Assembly (NCBI RefSeq): GCF_002221595.1
Contig: NZ_NHMP01000004.1
Span: 124,001 to 188,000 of the forward strand
Origin: Turicimonas muris
GTDB lineage: Bacteria > Pseudomonadota > Gammaproteobacteria > Burkholderiales > Burkholderiaceae_F
Length of the DNA: 64,000 nt
Direction: 5' to 3'
The notes under the pieces are model-generated. The model had not been told where the DNA came from. It did no database searches and was given only the letters and a program-made list of their open reading frames with translations. Every line of letters begins with the position of its first letter. Position 1 is the stretch's first letter. The position numbers and the translations under genes were made by a program. This document shows, piece after piece, positions 1 through 8,231 of this stretch.

Positions 1-25
1 TTTCACCGTCATGAATGACGGCGCT

Positions 26-337
26 TTACGGGCTAATTGGTAAAGGAATGACTACTCCCTTTCCGGAGGGAAGGATCACTTGGAGCGAGAGATGACCGCC
101 AAGAGCATTCACATACTTAATGAGCGTGGACAACTTCACATCCTCTGCGTTTTTCTCAATCTTGCAAACAGCAGGCTGTGAGATATTGAGGTTATTAGCT
201 AACTCCTTTTGAGACATTTGCAGTTCTTCCCGAAGCCTGGATAGAGAGTATTCCATCGCCATTTCGGAATACTGTTTATCCACTTCTTTGCGGAATTCCG
301 GACTTTTTGAGGCTAAATATTCATCAAGGGGGATCAT
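26..337 (-). CDS. XRE-family antitoxin (HigA-like)
   Basis: Small helix-turn-helix protein, about 103 residues, the likely antitoxin of a type II toxin-antitoxin module. The N-terminal part (MIPLDEYLASK...) is followed by an XRE helix-turn-helix (MSQKELANNLNISQPAVCKI) and a short C-terminal strand region, as in HigA2-type antitoxins. The reading frame is open further upstream to 457, but I start it at 337: a GGAG sits about 8 bases before this ATG, and the last codons of a toxin remnant overlap it (stop TGA overlapping ATG), the usual toxin-first arrangement. The cognate toxin is reduced to a short tail, so this antitoxin is probably an orphan. A damaged second copy lies at 3212-3424. Family call is solid; its present function is inferred. 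Confidence 0.75.
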   Translation of the reverse strand: MIPLDEYLASKSPEFRKEVDKQYSEMAMEYSLSRLREELQMSQKELANNLNISQPAVCKIEKNAEDVKLSTLIKYVNALGGHLSLQVILPSGKGVVIPLPISP

Positions 338-392
338 AATTTGACTCCGCCTAACGTAGAAAGATGTTCTCGATATTCCTCCTCCGCAATTC
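119..392. repeat. Direct repeat copy A flanking the autotransporter
   Basis: About 270 bases covering part of the antitoxin and the toxin tail recur at 3219-3487 in the same orientation, with roughly a dozen substitutions and one deletion of about 14 bases in the second copy. The two copies bracket the autotransporter gene. The other copy begins four bases after the autotransporter stop codon. Confidence 0.85.
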
Positions 393-395
393 TGC
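334..395 (-). pseudogene. C-terminal remnant of RelE/HigB-type toxin (copy A)
   Basis: In the frame that ends at the TGA overlapping the antitoxin start, about 19 codons read IAEEEYREHLSTLGGVKL. This matches the last residues of the toxin remnant at 3438-3620 (IAEEEYREHLSTLLR). Further upstream the frame diverges and meets a TAG at 411-409, so only the C-terminal tail survives. Confidence 0.6.
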
Positions 396-576
396 GGAGC
401 GTCACCGCCTATATTGGGGTGCAGAAAAACTTCATAGTGCTTATTATCGTAGATCATTCAACGTTGTTTAATTGATGCAAAGATTGATTTTTTCAACATG
501 AAAAGAATGAGAAATTAACCTAATTCTCTTTCGTTGAATTCTTTCCAAAGGAAAGTAAAAAGTTTAGACATTCGAA

Positions 577-2748
577 ATGAAGAAAACTACTTTTCCATAT
601 GCAAAAACTGTTTTGACAATGATGTTTTTTGCATCTACAAAGCTAGTGCTGGCTGGTCAATTCGATGCTTTGCATGGAGGCTTTAATCAAGTTAAAAGTT
701 CACAAATTGAAACTTGGAATCAATTTTTTCCAGGCTTAGAAGATAAGATCAACGCTGCTTTTGAGGAAGCTAAGAAAACAGGAAACTTTATCTTTCATAG
801 CAATGCAGCTCCAGTAGCATGGAACATTGCTGAGAATGGAGATATATACATCAACTCAATCAATGTCGGTTATTTTAAAAACCGCTACGACCCGGTAACC
901 CATAAGCCTCTTTTTCCAGGGCTTACGGTAGAAAGCCAAAATATTAATATCTCAGCTGGAAATAATCTTATAGTTACGCCGGTACCGGTAGAAGAGCAAG
1001 GCTTCGGTTACGCTCTCAGCGTAGATCCGGATCAAAAAGTAAATATCCGTGCCCAAGGTCAAATTGTTTTTATGGTACCCCAAGACTTTGACACTGATTC
1101 CTTTTTTGATGAACTTTCTATTGCACTTTCTGAAGGCTCGTCTGCAGAGCTTCAAGCTCAACAAATTCTAATATTTGGGGGAATTTCAGCCCAACATGGC
1201 AGCCAGTTAAAAATGGTTGGTAATTCGGGAATATATTTCTTATCTCCAAGCGAAAAATTAGAAACTTCAATTTCAACCATCCAACTCATGGGTTCTCAGA
1301 TGAGTATGGATGCTCCAGATATTTTGATTGACAGGACAATTCAGATCGGTCAAGTTATTTTTGGACAAGGATATCCCAGTGTTTTAAACATAGGTAAAGA
1401 TCCCAGTCTTACAGGTTTTACTAAGAATGTATATTTCACAAAAAAAGTGGATGTAGAGCGGGATAGCCAGCTTAATGTCTCCTCTGAAAATGCTGCAATT
1501 TTTCAAGATCATTTGAATTTGATTCAGAATGCCCAAGCCAACGTTGAATCAAGACAAATTGCGATTAATAAACTTTTTCTTGGAAATCTCGGTGCGCATG
1601 CAAAATTTTTAGTAAACCCTAATGGGTATATGTATGTCAATGAAACAGTTTTAGTCGGCATAAATTCCCAACTTACAATTGACCTAGGAGAGAATTCAGT
1701 TCTATCCAGTGTTTTTAAGACACACAAGGACGGTCAAAGCAATCTGAACTTGCAGCGTAATTCATATTGGTTTGTTCCCCAAAGCAGCACGTTGTCTACC
1801 CTTTCCGTTGAACCCGACAGCTACATTCAGTTGGGACAAAGTAACACTTCCGTTCAAGTTGAGATGGAAAATCTCAAGGGAAGCGGGAGTTATTTTTATC
1901 TCCCTGCAGGCGCGACAGGAGCTTTGAATATAACTGAAAGCAGCGAAGGTAAACATACCGTCCTATTGGGCTCAACTGGTTCGTCTTTGAGCAAAAGCGG
2001 CTATCTCAACCATGTTATAGCAAGTGACGCATCCCCAGACGGTCAAGATAAAGCTCAGTTTTCTCTCGCTAATGATGGGATTATTGACGCTGGTCCCTAT
2101 GAATATAAATTAGGACTGTATCCGTTTAAGCAAGGGGATTCTCGTGTTTGGGCAATTCTTGGAACTCAAACACTCAAGCCAATCGTTCCCATAGATCCGT
2201 CTCCTCCCGAAGAAAATATTCCTAAGCCTGATCTTCCGGATCTTCCGTTTAACCCTAATGATCCGCCTCAAATTGATAATCCGATCGGATTGTCTCCTGC
2301 GGCTAAACTAACTCTAGCAAGTGTTTCCTCCGTAAACCATGTCGCTCAGTTTTTAGGATCGCTTGAAGATCTGCGAGGGAGAGTTGGAGAGATTCGTGAA
2401 GGAGTCCGAGACGGTATATATGCTTTGTATCGACATGATCAAAGCCGTTTTAATTCAAGTTATTCCACAAGTAGCAAGTTCAAGTACTCAGCAGTTACAT
2501 TTGGAGCGGACAATAAAATCAATCCAAATTGGCTCATAGGAGCTAATTTGATTTTGACAAGAGGTAAAATTCGAATTCATGATGCGTCTGGCAGCGGCTC
2601 CCGAATAGAATCAATCGGTGCGAAAGTTTATGCGGCTTGGATAGGAGATCGAGGACAATATGTCGATTCAGTTGTCTCTTTGAATCGCTATAAGAATGAA
2701 CTACATGCTCAAAATCTAGACGAGAGTTCTACTACAGCGGATTATTGA
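577..2748 (+). CDS. Autotransporter, passenger and first part of beta-barrel (frameshifted)
   Basis: First 723 residues of a type V (autotransporter) outer-membrane protein. A signal peptide (residues 1 to about 26, ending VLAGQ) precedes a long passenger rich in Asn, Ser and Gly with repeated short beta-strand patterns typical of a right-handed beta-helix. A proline/aspartate-rich linker lies near residues 535-565, and the translocator barrel begins around residue 590 (FKYSAVTFGADNKI, then WLIGANLILTRGKI). The frame stops at TGA 2746-2748, in the middle of the barrel, and the rest of the barrel continues in another frame from 2745. No insertion sequence interrupts it, so a one-base deletion or a sequencing error is the simplest cause. 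As it stands the product could not be displayed. The passenger sequence gives no clue to ligand or enzymatic activity. Confidence 0.8.
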   Translation: MKKTTFPYAKTVLTMMFFASTKLVLAGQFDALHGGFNQVKSSQIETWNQFFPGLEDKINAAFEEAKKTGNFIFHSNAAPVAWNIAENGDIYINSINVGYFKNRYDPVTHKPLFPGLTVESQNINISAGNNLIVTPVPVEEQGFGYALSVDPDQKVNIRAQGQIVFMVPQDFDTDSFFDELSIALSEGSSAELQAQQILIFGGISAQHGSQLKMVGNSGIYFLSPSEKLETSISTIQLMGSQMSMDAPDILIDRTIQIGQVIFGQGYPSVLNIGKDPSLTGFTKNVYFTKKVDVERDSQLNVSSENAAIFQDHLNLIQNAQANVESRQIAINKLFLGNLGAHAKFLVNPNGYMYVNETVLVGINSQLTIDLGENSVLSSVFKTHKDGQSNLNLQRNSYWFVPQSSTLSTLSVEPDSYIQLGQSNTSVQVEMENLKGSGSYFYLPAGATGALNITESSEGKHTVLLGSTGSSLSKSGYLNHVIASDASPDGQDKAQFSLANDGIIDAGPYEYKLGLYPFKQGDSRVWAILGTQTLKPIVPIDPSPPEENIPKPDLPDLPFNPNDPPQIDNPIGLSPAAKLTLASVSSVNHVAQFLGSLEDLRGRVGEIREGVRDGIYALYRHDQSRFNSSYSTSSKFKYSAVTFGADNKINPNWLIGANLILTRGKIRIHDASGSGSRIESIGAKVYAAWIGDRGQYVDSVVSLNRYKNELHAQNLDESSTTADY

Positions 2749-3215
2749 ACTACGGTTTAGGCCTATCTTTCGAAGTAGGTCATCGACTTAAACTCCTAGA
2801 AGATCCAAAGGGTTTTTGGTTTATTGAGCCTCAAATTCAATTAAGTTATTTCAGAACGACGGGTAATTCCTTCCATTTTAGCAATGATATGAGTGTTCAT
2901 GCAAAAGCCGCAAATAGTCTGAACGGTCGGATAGGAATTGATGTGGGAAAAAGTTTTTATGATGCCGATGGAAAGGCTTTGGGACAAATATACCTAAAGG
3001 GAGGAGTTAATCACGAATTTTTAGGCAAAAGCGTGATCCAAATGAATGAATTTTCTTTTAAAGACCATTCTATTGGGACAAGGTTCTACTACGGGCTCGG
3101 AGGGGAAATAAATATTCAGGATCGAGTGAAGGCTTTTGCTCAGATCACTAGAGAGTCAGGAAATAGTTTCAAGACAGACTTTCAATTTAAAGTCGGCCTT
3201 AAGTATCTCTTTTAG
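2745..3215 (+). pseudogene. Autotransporter beta-barrel, C-terminal part out of frame
   Basis: Continuation of the preceding gene after a frame change at about 2741-2748. The 156 codons contain the rest of the barrel: NYGLGLSFEVGHR, alternating hydrophobic strands, and a C-terminal FKVGLKYLF ending in Phe, the BAM recognition signature. It has no signal peptide and no plausible ribosome-binding site of its own; the only nearby start is a TTG overlapping the upstream stop. It is therefore best read as the broken 3' part of one gene of about 879 codons. No slippery heptamer is visible at the junction, so programmed frameshifting is unlikely. Confidence 0.8.
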
Positions 3216-3424
3216 AAAATGAGCGTGGACAACTCCACATCCTCTGCGTTTTTCTCAATCTTGCAAAAAATATTGAGGTTATTAGCTAACTCCTTTTGAG
3301 ACATTTGCAGTTCCTCCCGAAGTCTGGATAGAGAGTATTCCATCGCCATTTCAGAATACTGTTTATCCACTTCTTTGCGGAATTCCGGACCTTTTGAAGC
3401 TAAATATTCATCAAGGGTAATCAT
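3212..3424 (-). pseudogene. Degenerate HigA-like antitoxin (copy B)
   Basis: Near-identical copy of the antitoxin at 26-337 (MITLDEYLASKGPEFRKEV at the start) in which about 14 bases inside the helix-turn-helix are lost: NISQPAVCKI has become NIFCKI. The copy then runs off into autotransporter sequence after ELSTL, losing the C-terminal strand region. It is unlikely to bind DNA. The preceding GGAG is conserved. Confidence 0.75.
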
Positions 3425-3487
3425 AATTTGACTCCGCCTAACGTAGTAACGTAGAAAGATGTTCTCGATATTCCTCCTCCGCAATTC
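3219..3487. repeat. Direct repeat copy B flanking the autotransporter
   Basis: Second copy of the repeat at 119-392. It differs by the helix-turn-helix deletion, scattered substitutions and a short tandem duplication of CGTAGTAA near 3440. Homologous recombination between the two copies would excise the intervening autotransporter (about 3.1 kb). Confidence 0.85.
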
Positions 3488-3620
3488 GAATGAGGCGCAG
3501 GTAAAAAGTTTTGTCATTAGACTTGTCCCCGGCACACAGAATTATCGCTTTGCGTTCTGGATCGAATGCAAAGAACGCACGTATTGGGCATCCTTTTTCC
3601 TGAATCCGAAGCTCTTTCAT
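3438..3620 (-). pseudogene. RelE/HigB-type toxin, C-terminal half (copy B)
   Basis: About 60 residues beginning MKELRIQEKGCPIRAFFAFD and ending IAEEEYREHLSTLLR. This matches the C-terminal half of Gp49-like HigB/RelE ribonuclease toxins, where an internal segment of the type 'HPNMKELR...AFDPxRxAIxLxxGDK...FY...I...A...Y..HL' is typical. The N-terminal half is missing: the homology ends at the first Met, where IS605-like end sequence begins. The toxin lies upstream of the damaged antitoxin copy B, as expected for a higBA operon. It is presumably inactive. Confidence 0.65.
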
Positions 3621-3628
3621 TCGAAAGG

Positions 3629-3680
3629 CTCGAGCCCTCGAAGTGAGAAACCTCGTCCGTCAGGACGGGGAGAAGTCACC
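3629..3680 (+). mobile_element. Remnant of an IS200/IS605-type (TnpB) right end
   Basis: The segment has the layout I associate with the right end of IS605/IS1341-type elements and the 3' part of their omega RNA: a CTCGAAGTGAGAAA-like stretch, then the stem CCTCGTCC (3651-3658), loop GTCA and GGACGGGG (3663-3670), then AGAAGTCACC. No tnpA or tnpB remains. The toxin remnant loses its homology right beside it, which fits an old insertion and decay. The assignment is from pattern memory, so confidence is moderate. Confidence 0.45.
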
Positions 3681-3831
3681 AACAAGCTGACTGAACATTT
3701 AATAAGAAACACGCGAGCCCCTTTGCTTATGCTCTGGGGCTCTTTACTTACGCGCCTAGCACATCAGCAATAAAACCGTAACGACCACTAGTTTAATGAT
3801 GATTCGAGTTAATTGCCGTATACTAAAGGTT

Positions 3832-3897
3832 GTTGATGCTTTGTCGAGCATGAATCAACTCCCTTCAAGCACCTCCTGACTACGAATCAAGGAGGCG
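3832..3897 (+). promoter_or_regulatory. Structured leader sequestering a Shine-Dalgarno site
   Basis: Two hairpins can be drawn. The first pairs GTTGATGCT (3832-3840) with AGC/ATCAAC (3847-3859). The second pairs CACCTCCT (3870-3877) with AGGAGGCG (3890-3897), and so hides a perfect AAGGAGG located 8 bases before the ATG at 3904. This could regulate translation of the small ORF or act as a weak terminator; no uridine run follows. Inferred by eye only. Confidence 0.3.
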
Positions 3898-3903
3898 TTT
3901 AAC

Positions 3904-4101
3904 ATGGTTTCTACTCCGAACAGAAAGATAACCAAGAACTTTCCGATTCCGTCCCTGTCATGCCCACCAGAGTTGGTTTTTGCATTCTGGCAAAACAGCT
4001 TGGAACTATATATGGCGAGATGTTCCTTCTCTCATATTCCATCAAGCATACAGGTACTTATAGATGACTTTTTGGATTATATTTTCTCGATACATCTATA
4101 A
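3904..4101 (+). CDS. Small hypothetical protein, 65 residues
   Basis: Unrecognised ORF (MVSTPNRKITKNFP...). It is listed because it has a perfect AAGGAGG 8 bases upstream of its ATG, which is rare by chance. The product has no membrane segment, signal peptide or motif that I can name. It could be a leader peptide, a fragment of a lost gene, or not coding at all. It lies in the accessory patch between the IS-like remnant and the DUF486 gene. Apart from this ORF, the stretch 3681-4150 shows only the hairpin GAGCCCC...GGGGCTC around 3715-3745. Confidence 0.25.
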   Translation: MVSTPNRKITKNFPIPSLSCPPELVFAFWQNSLELYMARCSFSHIPSSIQVLIDDFLDYIFSIHL

Positions 4102-4150
4102 CTACTTGAATTTATTTGAATATTATAATGCTCTCACTGTCGAAAAAAGA

Positions 4151-4528
4151 ATGGAAACATTGATTAATTTATGGCACTCGATGCCCCCGGTCGCTAAAAC
4201 GGTTCTCCTTCTTCTGATTTCTAACACATTCATGAGCTTTGCTTGGTATGCTCATTTAAAAAATCTCGGTAGCGCTCCTCTTTGGGTGGCAATCGTAACC
4301 AGTTGGCTGATCGCTTTTTTCGAATATATAGTCATGATTCCGGCCAACCGAATCGGGTTCGGCTCTTTATCTCTCGGCCAACTAAAGATTCTCCAGGAAA
4401 TCGTTTCGCTTTCTATCTTCGTTCCTTTTGCGGTACTGTACATGAAAGAGCCGCTCAAGCTTGATTACCTCTGGGCGGCTCTTTGCATGTTGGGTGCTGC
4501 TTACTTTATCTTCCGTGACCACGTTTGA
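4151..4528 (+). CDS. DUF486 (DMT-superfamily) small membrane protein
   Basis: About 125 residues with four hydrophobic segments (around residues 10-30, 40-58, 70-92 and 97-118), beginning METLINLWHSM. It resembles DUF486/COG3169 proteins, which are half-size relatives of the drug/metabolite transporter superfamily. The AFFEY...PANRIG stretch and the C-terminal LWAALCMLGAAYFIF are typical. The frame is open upstream to 4064, but the family starts near the ATG at 4151 and nothing upstream looks coding. No strong ribosome-binding site is visible. Substrate unknown. The gene converges on fumC with only 3 bases between the stops. Confidence 0.7.
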   Translation: METLINLWHSMPPVAKTVLLLLISNTFMSFAWYAHLKNLGSAPLWVAIVTSWLIAFFEYIVMIPANRIGFGSLSLGQLKILQEIVSLSIFVPFAVLYMKEPLKLDYLWAALCMLGAAYFIFRDHV

Positions 4529-4531
4529 TAA

Positions 4532-5944
4532 CTAGTACCCGGGCTGAAGCATATGGCTCGGATTAACGAAGCTTTCGAATTCCTCGGCATCACATACTCC
4601 CAAGTCAAGAGCTGCTTGTTTAAGAGAAATATTGTCCTTATAGGCTTTCTTTGCTACTTTTGCCGCATTTTCGTAACCCACAAGCGGCGCCAACGCTGTG
4701 ATTAGCATCAGAGAGCGCTCGACATTCTCTTTTAATTTATCCGGGTTGGCCGTTATGCCCTCAATGCAGTGAACCGCAAAAGAATTCTGAGCATCCGAAA
4801 GCAAACGAATGCTTTGATCGAGGTTATAAGCAATCAGCGGCAAAAATACATTGAGCTCAAAGTTACCTTGAGAAGCCGCAATGCCAACTGCATTATCATT
4901 GCCCATCACCTGTACGGCGACCATAGTCATGGCCTCACTTTGTGTCGGGTTAACTTTACCGGGCATAATGGAAGACCCCGGTTCGTTAGCAGGAAGATTG
5001 ATTTCACCTAAACCGCAGCGGGGACCAGACCCTAGCCAGCGGATATCATTGGCAATTTTCATAAGATTGGCCGCCAAGGACTTCAGCGCTCCATGCATAA
5101 ATACGGCACCGTCCTGAGATGTGAGGGCATGGAATTTATTCGGTTCGCTGACGAACTTCTCGCCTGTCATTGCGGTTAATTTTTCACATACTTTGGTTCC
5201 GAACCCAAATGGAGAATTCAATCCTGTTCCAACCGCCGTCCCTCCGATAGCTAATTCACGGCAAAAACGCAATGCTGCGTTTATTTGTTCGGCATTATGG
5301 TCAAGCATCGAAACATAGCCGCTGAATTCCTGACCTAAAGTCAGAGGTGTAGCATCCTGCAGGTGCGTCCTTCCGATTTTGATTAAATCTTTGAATTCCT
5401 CTGCCTTACGATTTAAAGCTTCACGGAGTGTTTTAACCGCAGGCAACAAGCGGCCCGTAACCTCCAGAACAGTCATAATGTGCAGTGCGGTCGGAAACGT
5501 ATCATTAGAGGACTGGGACATATTGACCTGATCGTTTGGATGAACAACTTCTTCTTTGCTCAGTCTGTCTTTAAATCGGAAATCCCCGTTCAGAATTTCG
5601 GTCGCACGATTCGCCACCACTTCATTTACATTCATATTGGTTTGAGTCCCAGAACCGGTTTGCCAAACGGCTAAAGGAAAATTTCCGGGCAACGCGCCGG
5701 CTAGCAATTCATTGCAAGCCTGGACTATGGCGTTTTTACGCGTTTCATCCAGCTTACTGAAGTCACAGTTGACTTCTGCACAGGCTTTCTTCAAATACAG
5801 CATGGAACGAATCAGAGATTCAGGCATCTTTTCGATACCAATTCGGAAGTTCTCAAAACTTCTTTCCGTTTGGGCTCCCCAGTACTTATTGTCATCAACT
5901 TTTATATCACCTATGGAGTCATGCTCAATGCGGTAATCTTTCAT
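4532..5944 (-). CDS. fumC: Fumarate hydratase, class II
   Basis: Class II (iron-independent) fumarase interconverting fumarate and L-malate in the cytoplasm. It is 470 residues, normal for FumC, and opens with the typical RIEHDSIGDIKV and YWGAQTERS. The superfamily signature GSSIMPGKVNPTQ carries the catalytic serine loop, and GRTHLQDATP and TSSNDTFPT-like (SQSSNDTFPT) substrate sites are present. The gene is monocistronic on the minus strand. In this window it sits with two other fumarase-superfamily lyases and dicarboxylate carriers, consistent with a metabolism that feeds malate and fumarate into anaerobic respiration. Confident assignment. Confidence 0.95.
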   Translation of the reverse strand: MKDYRIEHDSIGDIKVDDNKYWGAQTERSFENFRIGIEKMPESLIRSMLYLKKACAEVNCDFSKLDETRKNAIVQACNELLAGALPGNFPLAVWQTGSGTQTNMNVNEVVANRATEILNGDFRFKDRLSKEEVVHPNDQVNMSQSSNDTFPTALHIMTVLEVTGRLLPAVKTLREALNRKAEEFKDLIKIGRTHLQDATPLTLGQEFSGYVSMLDHNAEQINAALRFCRELAIGGTAVGTGLNSPFGFGTKVCEKLTAMTGEKFVSEPNKFHALTSQDGAVFMHGALKSLAANLMKIANDIRWLGSGPRCGLGEINLPANEPGSSIMPGKVNPTQSEAMTMVAVQVMGNDNAVGIAASQGNFELNVFLPLIAYNLDQSIRLLSDAQNSFAVHCIEGITANPDKLKENVERSLMLITALAPLVGYENAAKVAKKAYKDNISLKQAALDLGVCDAEEFESFVNPSHMLQPGY

Positions 5945-6162
5945 TTTGTTCTCTCTAACAAGACAAATTTCGACGCCGGACTTTGTCTCGAACGTCTTTA
6001 ATATTTCTCAGAGTCTACCTTGGTACAGAGTTTTCGATTAGATAAAAAGTCCAAACTTGGCACCTTAATCTGAAAGAATCTGATTGAGTTCAACCTGTTA
6101 TTAGCAAATTGAACATCCGCATTCAGACTTGCTCATCAAAATGAAAATTAGAAAAATAAGGA

Positions 6163-7359
6163 TCAGTTCTTCTGAAGGAGCTTTTGATAGCTTCCATCGA
6201 TTGCTATAGTCCCAATGAAGGAAGTAAAGAAAATTCCAACTACTGCAACGGAAAGCACCAAATGCCCGCAAGGAAGCCCCATTGCTAACGGCACAGAACC
6301 GATGGCAGCTTGCACGGTAGCTTTCGGAAGATAAGAAAGAACGCAAAACAGCCGTTCGTCAAAATTGAGATTGGTGCCCAGCAGGCTCAAAACAACCCCT
6401 AAAGAACGAAGCACTAAGCCAATACATACGATCCAAAGTGCTGCGAGTCCGGCGTTTAGGATATAACTGATGTCAATTGCTGCCCCTACCGTCACAAATA
6501 AGATGACTTCAGCGGCCAACCACAACTTGCTGAACTTTTCTGACAGTCTTTTAGTGACAGAAAATGATGCTTTGAAATTCAAAGTACACGCCATACTCAT
6601 CACTGCAAAAAGTCCCGAGACGCTGACAATTTCTTTGGTCCATCCTTCCAGAGCAATCAGAATAAAGGCAACGCCTAAGACAACCATTACTTTGAGGCTG
6701 TTCCGAACATAGTGCTTTACAGCGTAAGCGGTTTCAAAAAACCAACTGAGCAACAATCCGGCCCCGACACCGACCGCCATTCCAAGAATCAGCGAAATCG
6801 GCACTTGAATGAAGATCCCGAGTTCCGTATGTCCGGCCTGAGTAAAACCAAGAAATGTGGAGAAAAGCATGATGACGAAAACATTATCCAGCCCTGCTCC
6901 AGCCATAATCATTTGAGGAATGCTTTTCTCCGTTCCGTAGGCACGGTTGGTCAACATCACCATTCGAGGAATAACTACTGCAGGTGAAACAGCAGCTAAT
7001 ACGGAACCCATTACCAACGCTTCGAGTTTCGAAATGCCGAAGAAATAAGGTGCAAAAAAGAAAAAGGCAGCAATTTCGAAAAGTGCCGGAATGCAGCCGA
7101 GCAAAAAGAGTGGACGTTCAACTTGCTTAAGTTCCGAGACTTTTATGGACAGTCCTGCTTTGATAATGATGATGACCAACGCCAACTTCCAGAGGTCCGG
7201 CGATATGCTGAGAATTTTAGGATCCAACAAATTGAGGGCCTGAGGTCCGAGCACAATACCTGTAAGCATCATGCCGATGATTGCAGGTACTCTTATCGCT
7301 TTGCAAGCCGCCCCGATTGCCAAACCAAAAAGAAAAATAAGTGCCAGTGAGGTAAGCAT
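6163..7359 (-). CDS. Cation:proton antiporter (CPA1/2-type, NhaP/KefB core)
   Basis: Integral membrane protein of 398 residues with about 12 transmembrane helices, matching the Na+/H+ exchanger domain. The N-terminal pattern FGLAIGAACKAIRVPAIIGMM and the following LTGIVLGPQ are characteristic. There is no cytoplasmic TrkA-N or TrkA-C domain, so it is a short antiporter. Ion specificity (Na+ or K+) cannot be read from the sequence. The gene lies alone between fumC and an ABC exporter on the same strand, with about 220 bases before fumC in which I see no gene. Likely role: pH and monovalent-cation homeostasis. Confidence 0.8.
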   Translation of the reverse strand: MLTSLALIFLFGLAIGAACKAIRVPAIIGMMLTGIVLGPQALNLLDPKILSISPDLWKLALVIIIIKAGLSIKVSELKQVERPLFLLGCIPALFEIAAFFFFAPYFFGISKLEALVMGSVLAAVSPAVVIPRMVMLTNRAYGTEKSIPQMIMAGAGLDNVFVIMLFSTFLGFTQAGHTELGIFIQVPISLILGMAVGVGAGLLLSWFFETAYAVKHYVRNSLKVMVVLGVAFILIALEGWTKEIVSVSGLFAVMSMACTLNFKASFSVTKRLSEKFSKLWLAAEVILFVTVGAAIDISYILNAGLAALWIVCIGLVLRSLGVVLSLLGTNLNFDERLFCVLSYLPKATVQAAIGSVPLAMGLPCGHLVLSVAVVGIFFTSFIGTIAIDGSYQKLLQKN

Positions 7360-7436
7360 CTATCCTAAAATCTCAGAAGTGAACGTTCATCTCAAAAAAT
7401 TCTACTCGCTGCCTTATTTCTTTTTTGCAAAAAGGC

Positions 7437-8231
7437 CTATTTTTGAATCTTATAGCCTCGCTGCATAAGCAAAACCGCGAAGGCCGCTGACCCAACGGCA
7501 CATACTAAGACAACACTAAGACTTATCCATGGATTGAAATCGCTTTGGGAAAAGAAACCATAGCGGAATCCGTCAACGATGTAGAAAAACGGATTGAATT
7601 GGGAAAGAGTCCGCAAAGTTCCCGGTAATTGCTGGATGGAGTAGAAAACACCGGATAAGAAAGTCAGCGGAAGAATAACGAAGCTTTGAAAAGCTCCGAT
7701 TTGATCGAACTTATCGGCCCACAAACCAGCTATCAATCCCAGAGAGCCCATCAGGACCGCACCCATAAATCCAAAGACTACGACCCATAAAATATGATCT
7801 ACAGGAGGAGCTGACCAAAAAATAGAAACCAACAGCACTCCAGCCCCCACTATCAGTCCTCTGGCGACGGAAGCTCCTATCATCGCCAATCCAAGCTCCC
7901 ATCCTGCAAAAGGAGGCAATTGAATGAAGATAAGGCTTCCCATAATTTTTGCTGAGAGCATGGAAGATGAGCTGTTGCCGAAAGCGTTCTGCAGCAGAGA
8001 CATCATCACCAGGCCCGGAACTAGGAAGTGAATATAACTTACGCCTTCAAACGTCGGCATTCGTCCTCCAAGCACTTGTCCGAAAACGACCAAATACAGT
8101 GCTGCCATGAGGATCGGTGCAAAAATCGTTTGAATCGCAATCTTCTTAAAACGCAGGACTTCTTTTTCCAACAAGGTAAGAAAAGCGGCACCTCTGCTGT
8201 ATGGTTTTGGGTCTATTTTGAATTGTGTCAT
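7437..8231 (-). CDS. ABC-2 type transporter permease (YadH-like)
   Basis: Membrane subunit of an exporter, 264 residues with six predicted transmembrane helices. The ABC-2 signature region is clear near the C-terminus: LPLTFLSGVFYSIQQLPG followed by FNPFFYIVDGFRYGF. Its start overlaps the ATPase gene by four bases (ATGA), so the two are translationally coupled. YadG/YadH relatives are widespread in proteobacteria, but their substrate is poorly defined. Confident as to family, unknown as to substrate. Confidence 0.85.
   Translation of the reverse strand: MTQFKIDPKPYSRGAAFLTLLEKEVLRFKKIAIQTIFAPILMAALYLVVFGQVLGGRMPTFEGVSYIHFLVPGLVMMSLLQNAFGNSSSSMLSAKIMGSLIFIQLPPFAGWELGLAMIGASVARGLIVGAGVLLVSIFWSAPPVDHILWVVVFGFMGAVLMGSLGLIAGLWADKFDQIGAFQSFVILPLTFLSGVFYSIQQLPGTLRTLSQFNPFFYIVDGFRYGFFSQSDFNPWISLSVVLVCAVGSAAFAVLLMQRGYKIQK

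Noticed and set aside
2735-2755. Programmed ribosomal frameshift in the autotransporter
   Set aside because: No slippery heptamer and no adjacent pseudoknot could be seen; mutation or read error is simpler.
3459-3773. 104-codon plus-strand frame across the toxin remnant and IS-like hairpin
   Set aside because: Its sequence is the antisense of the toxin remnant followed by the IS605-like end; its tail is the usual spurious reading of such ends.
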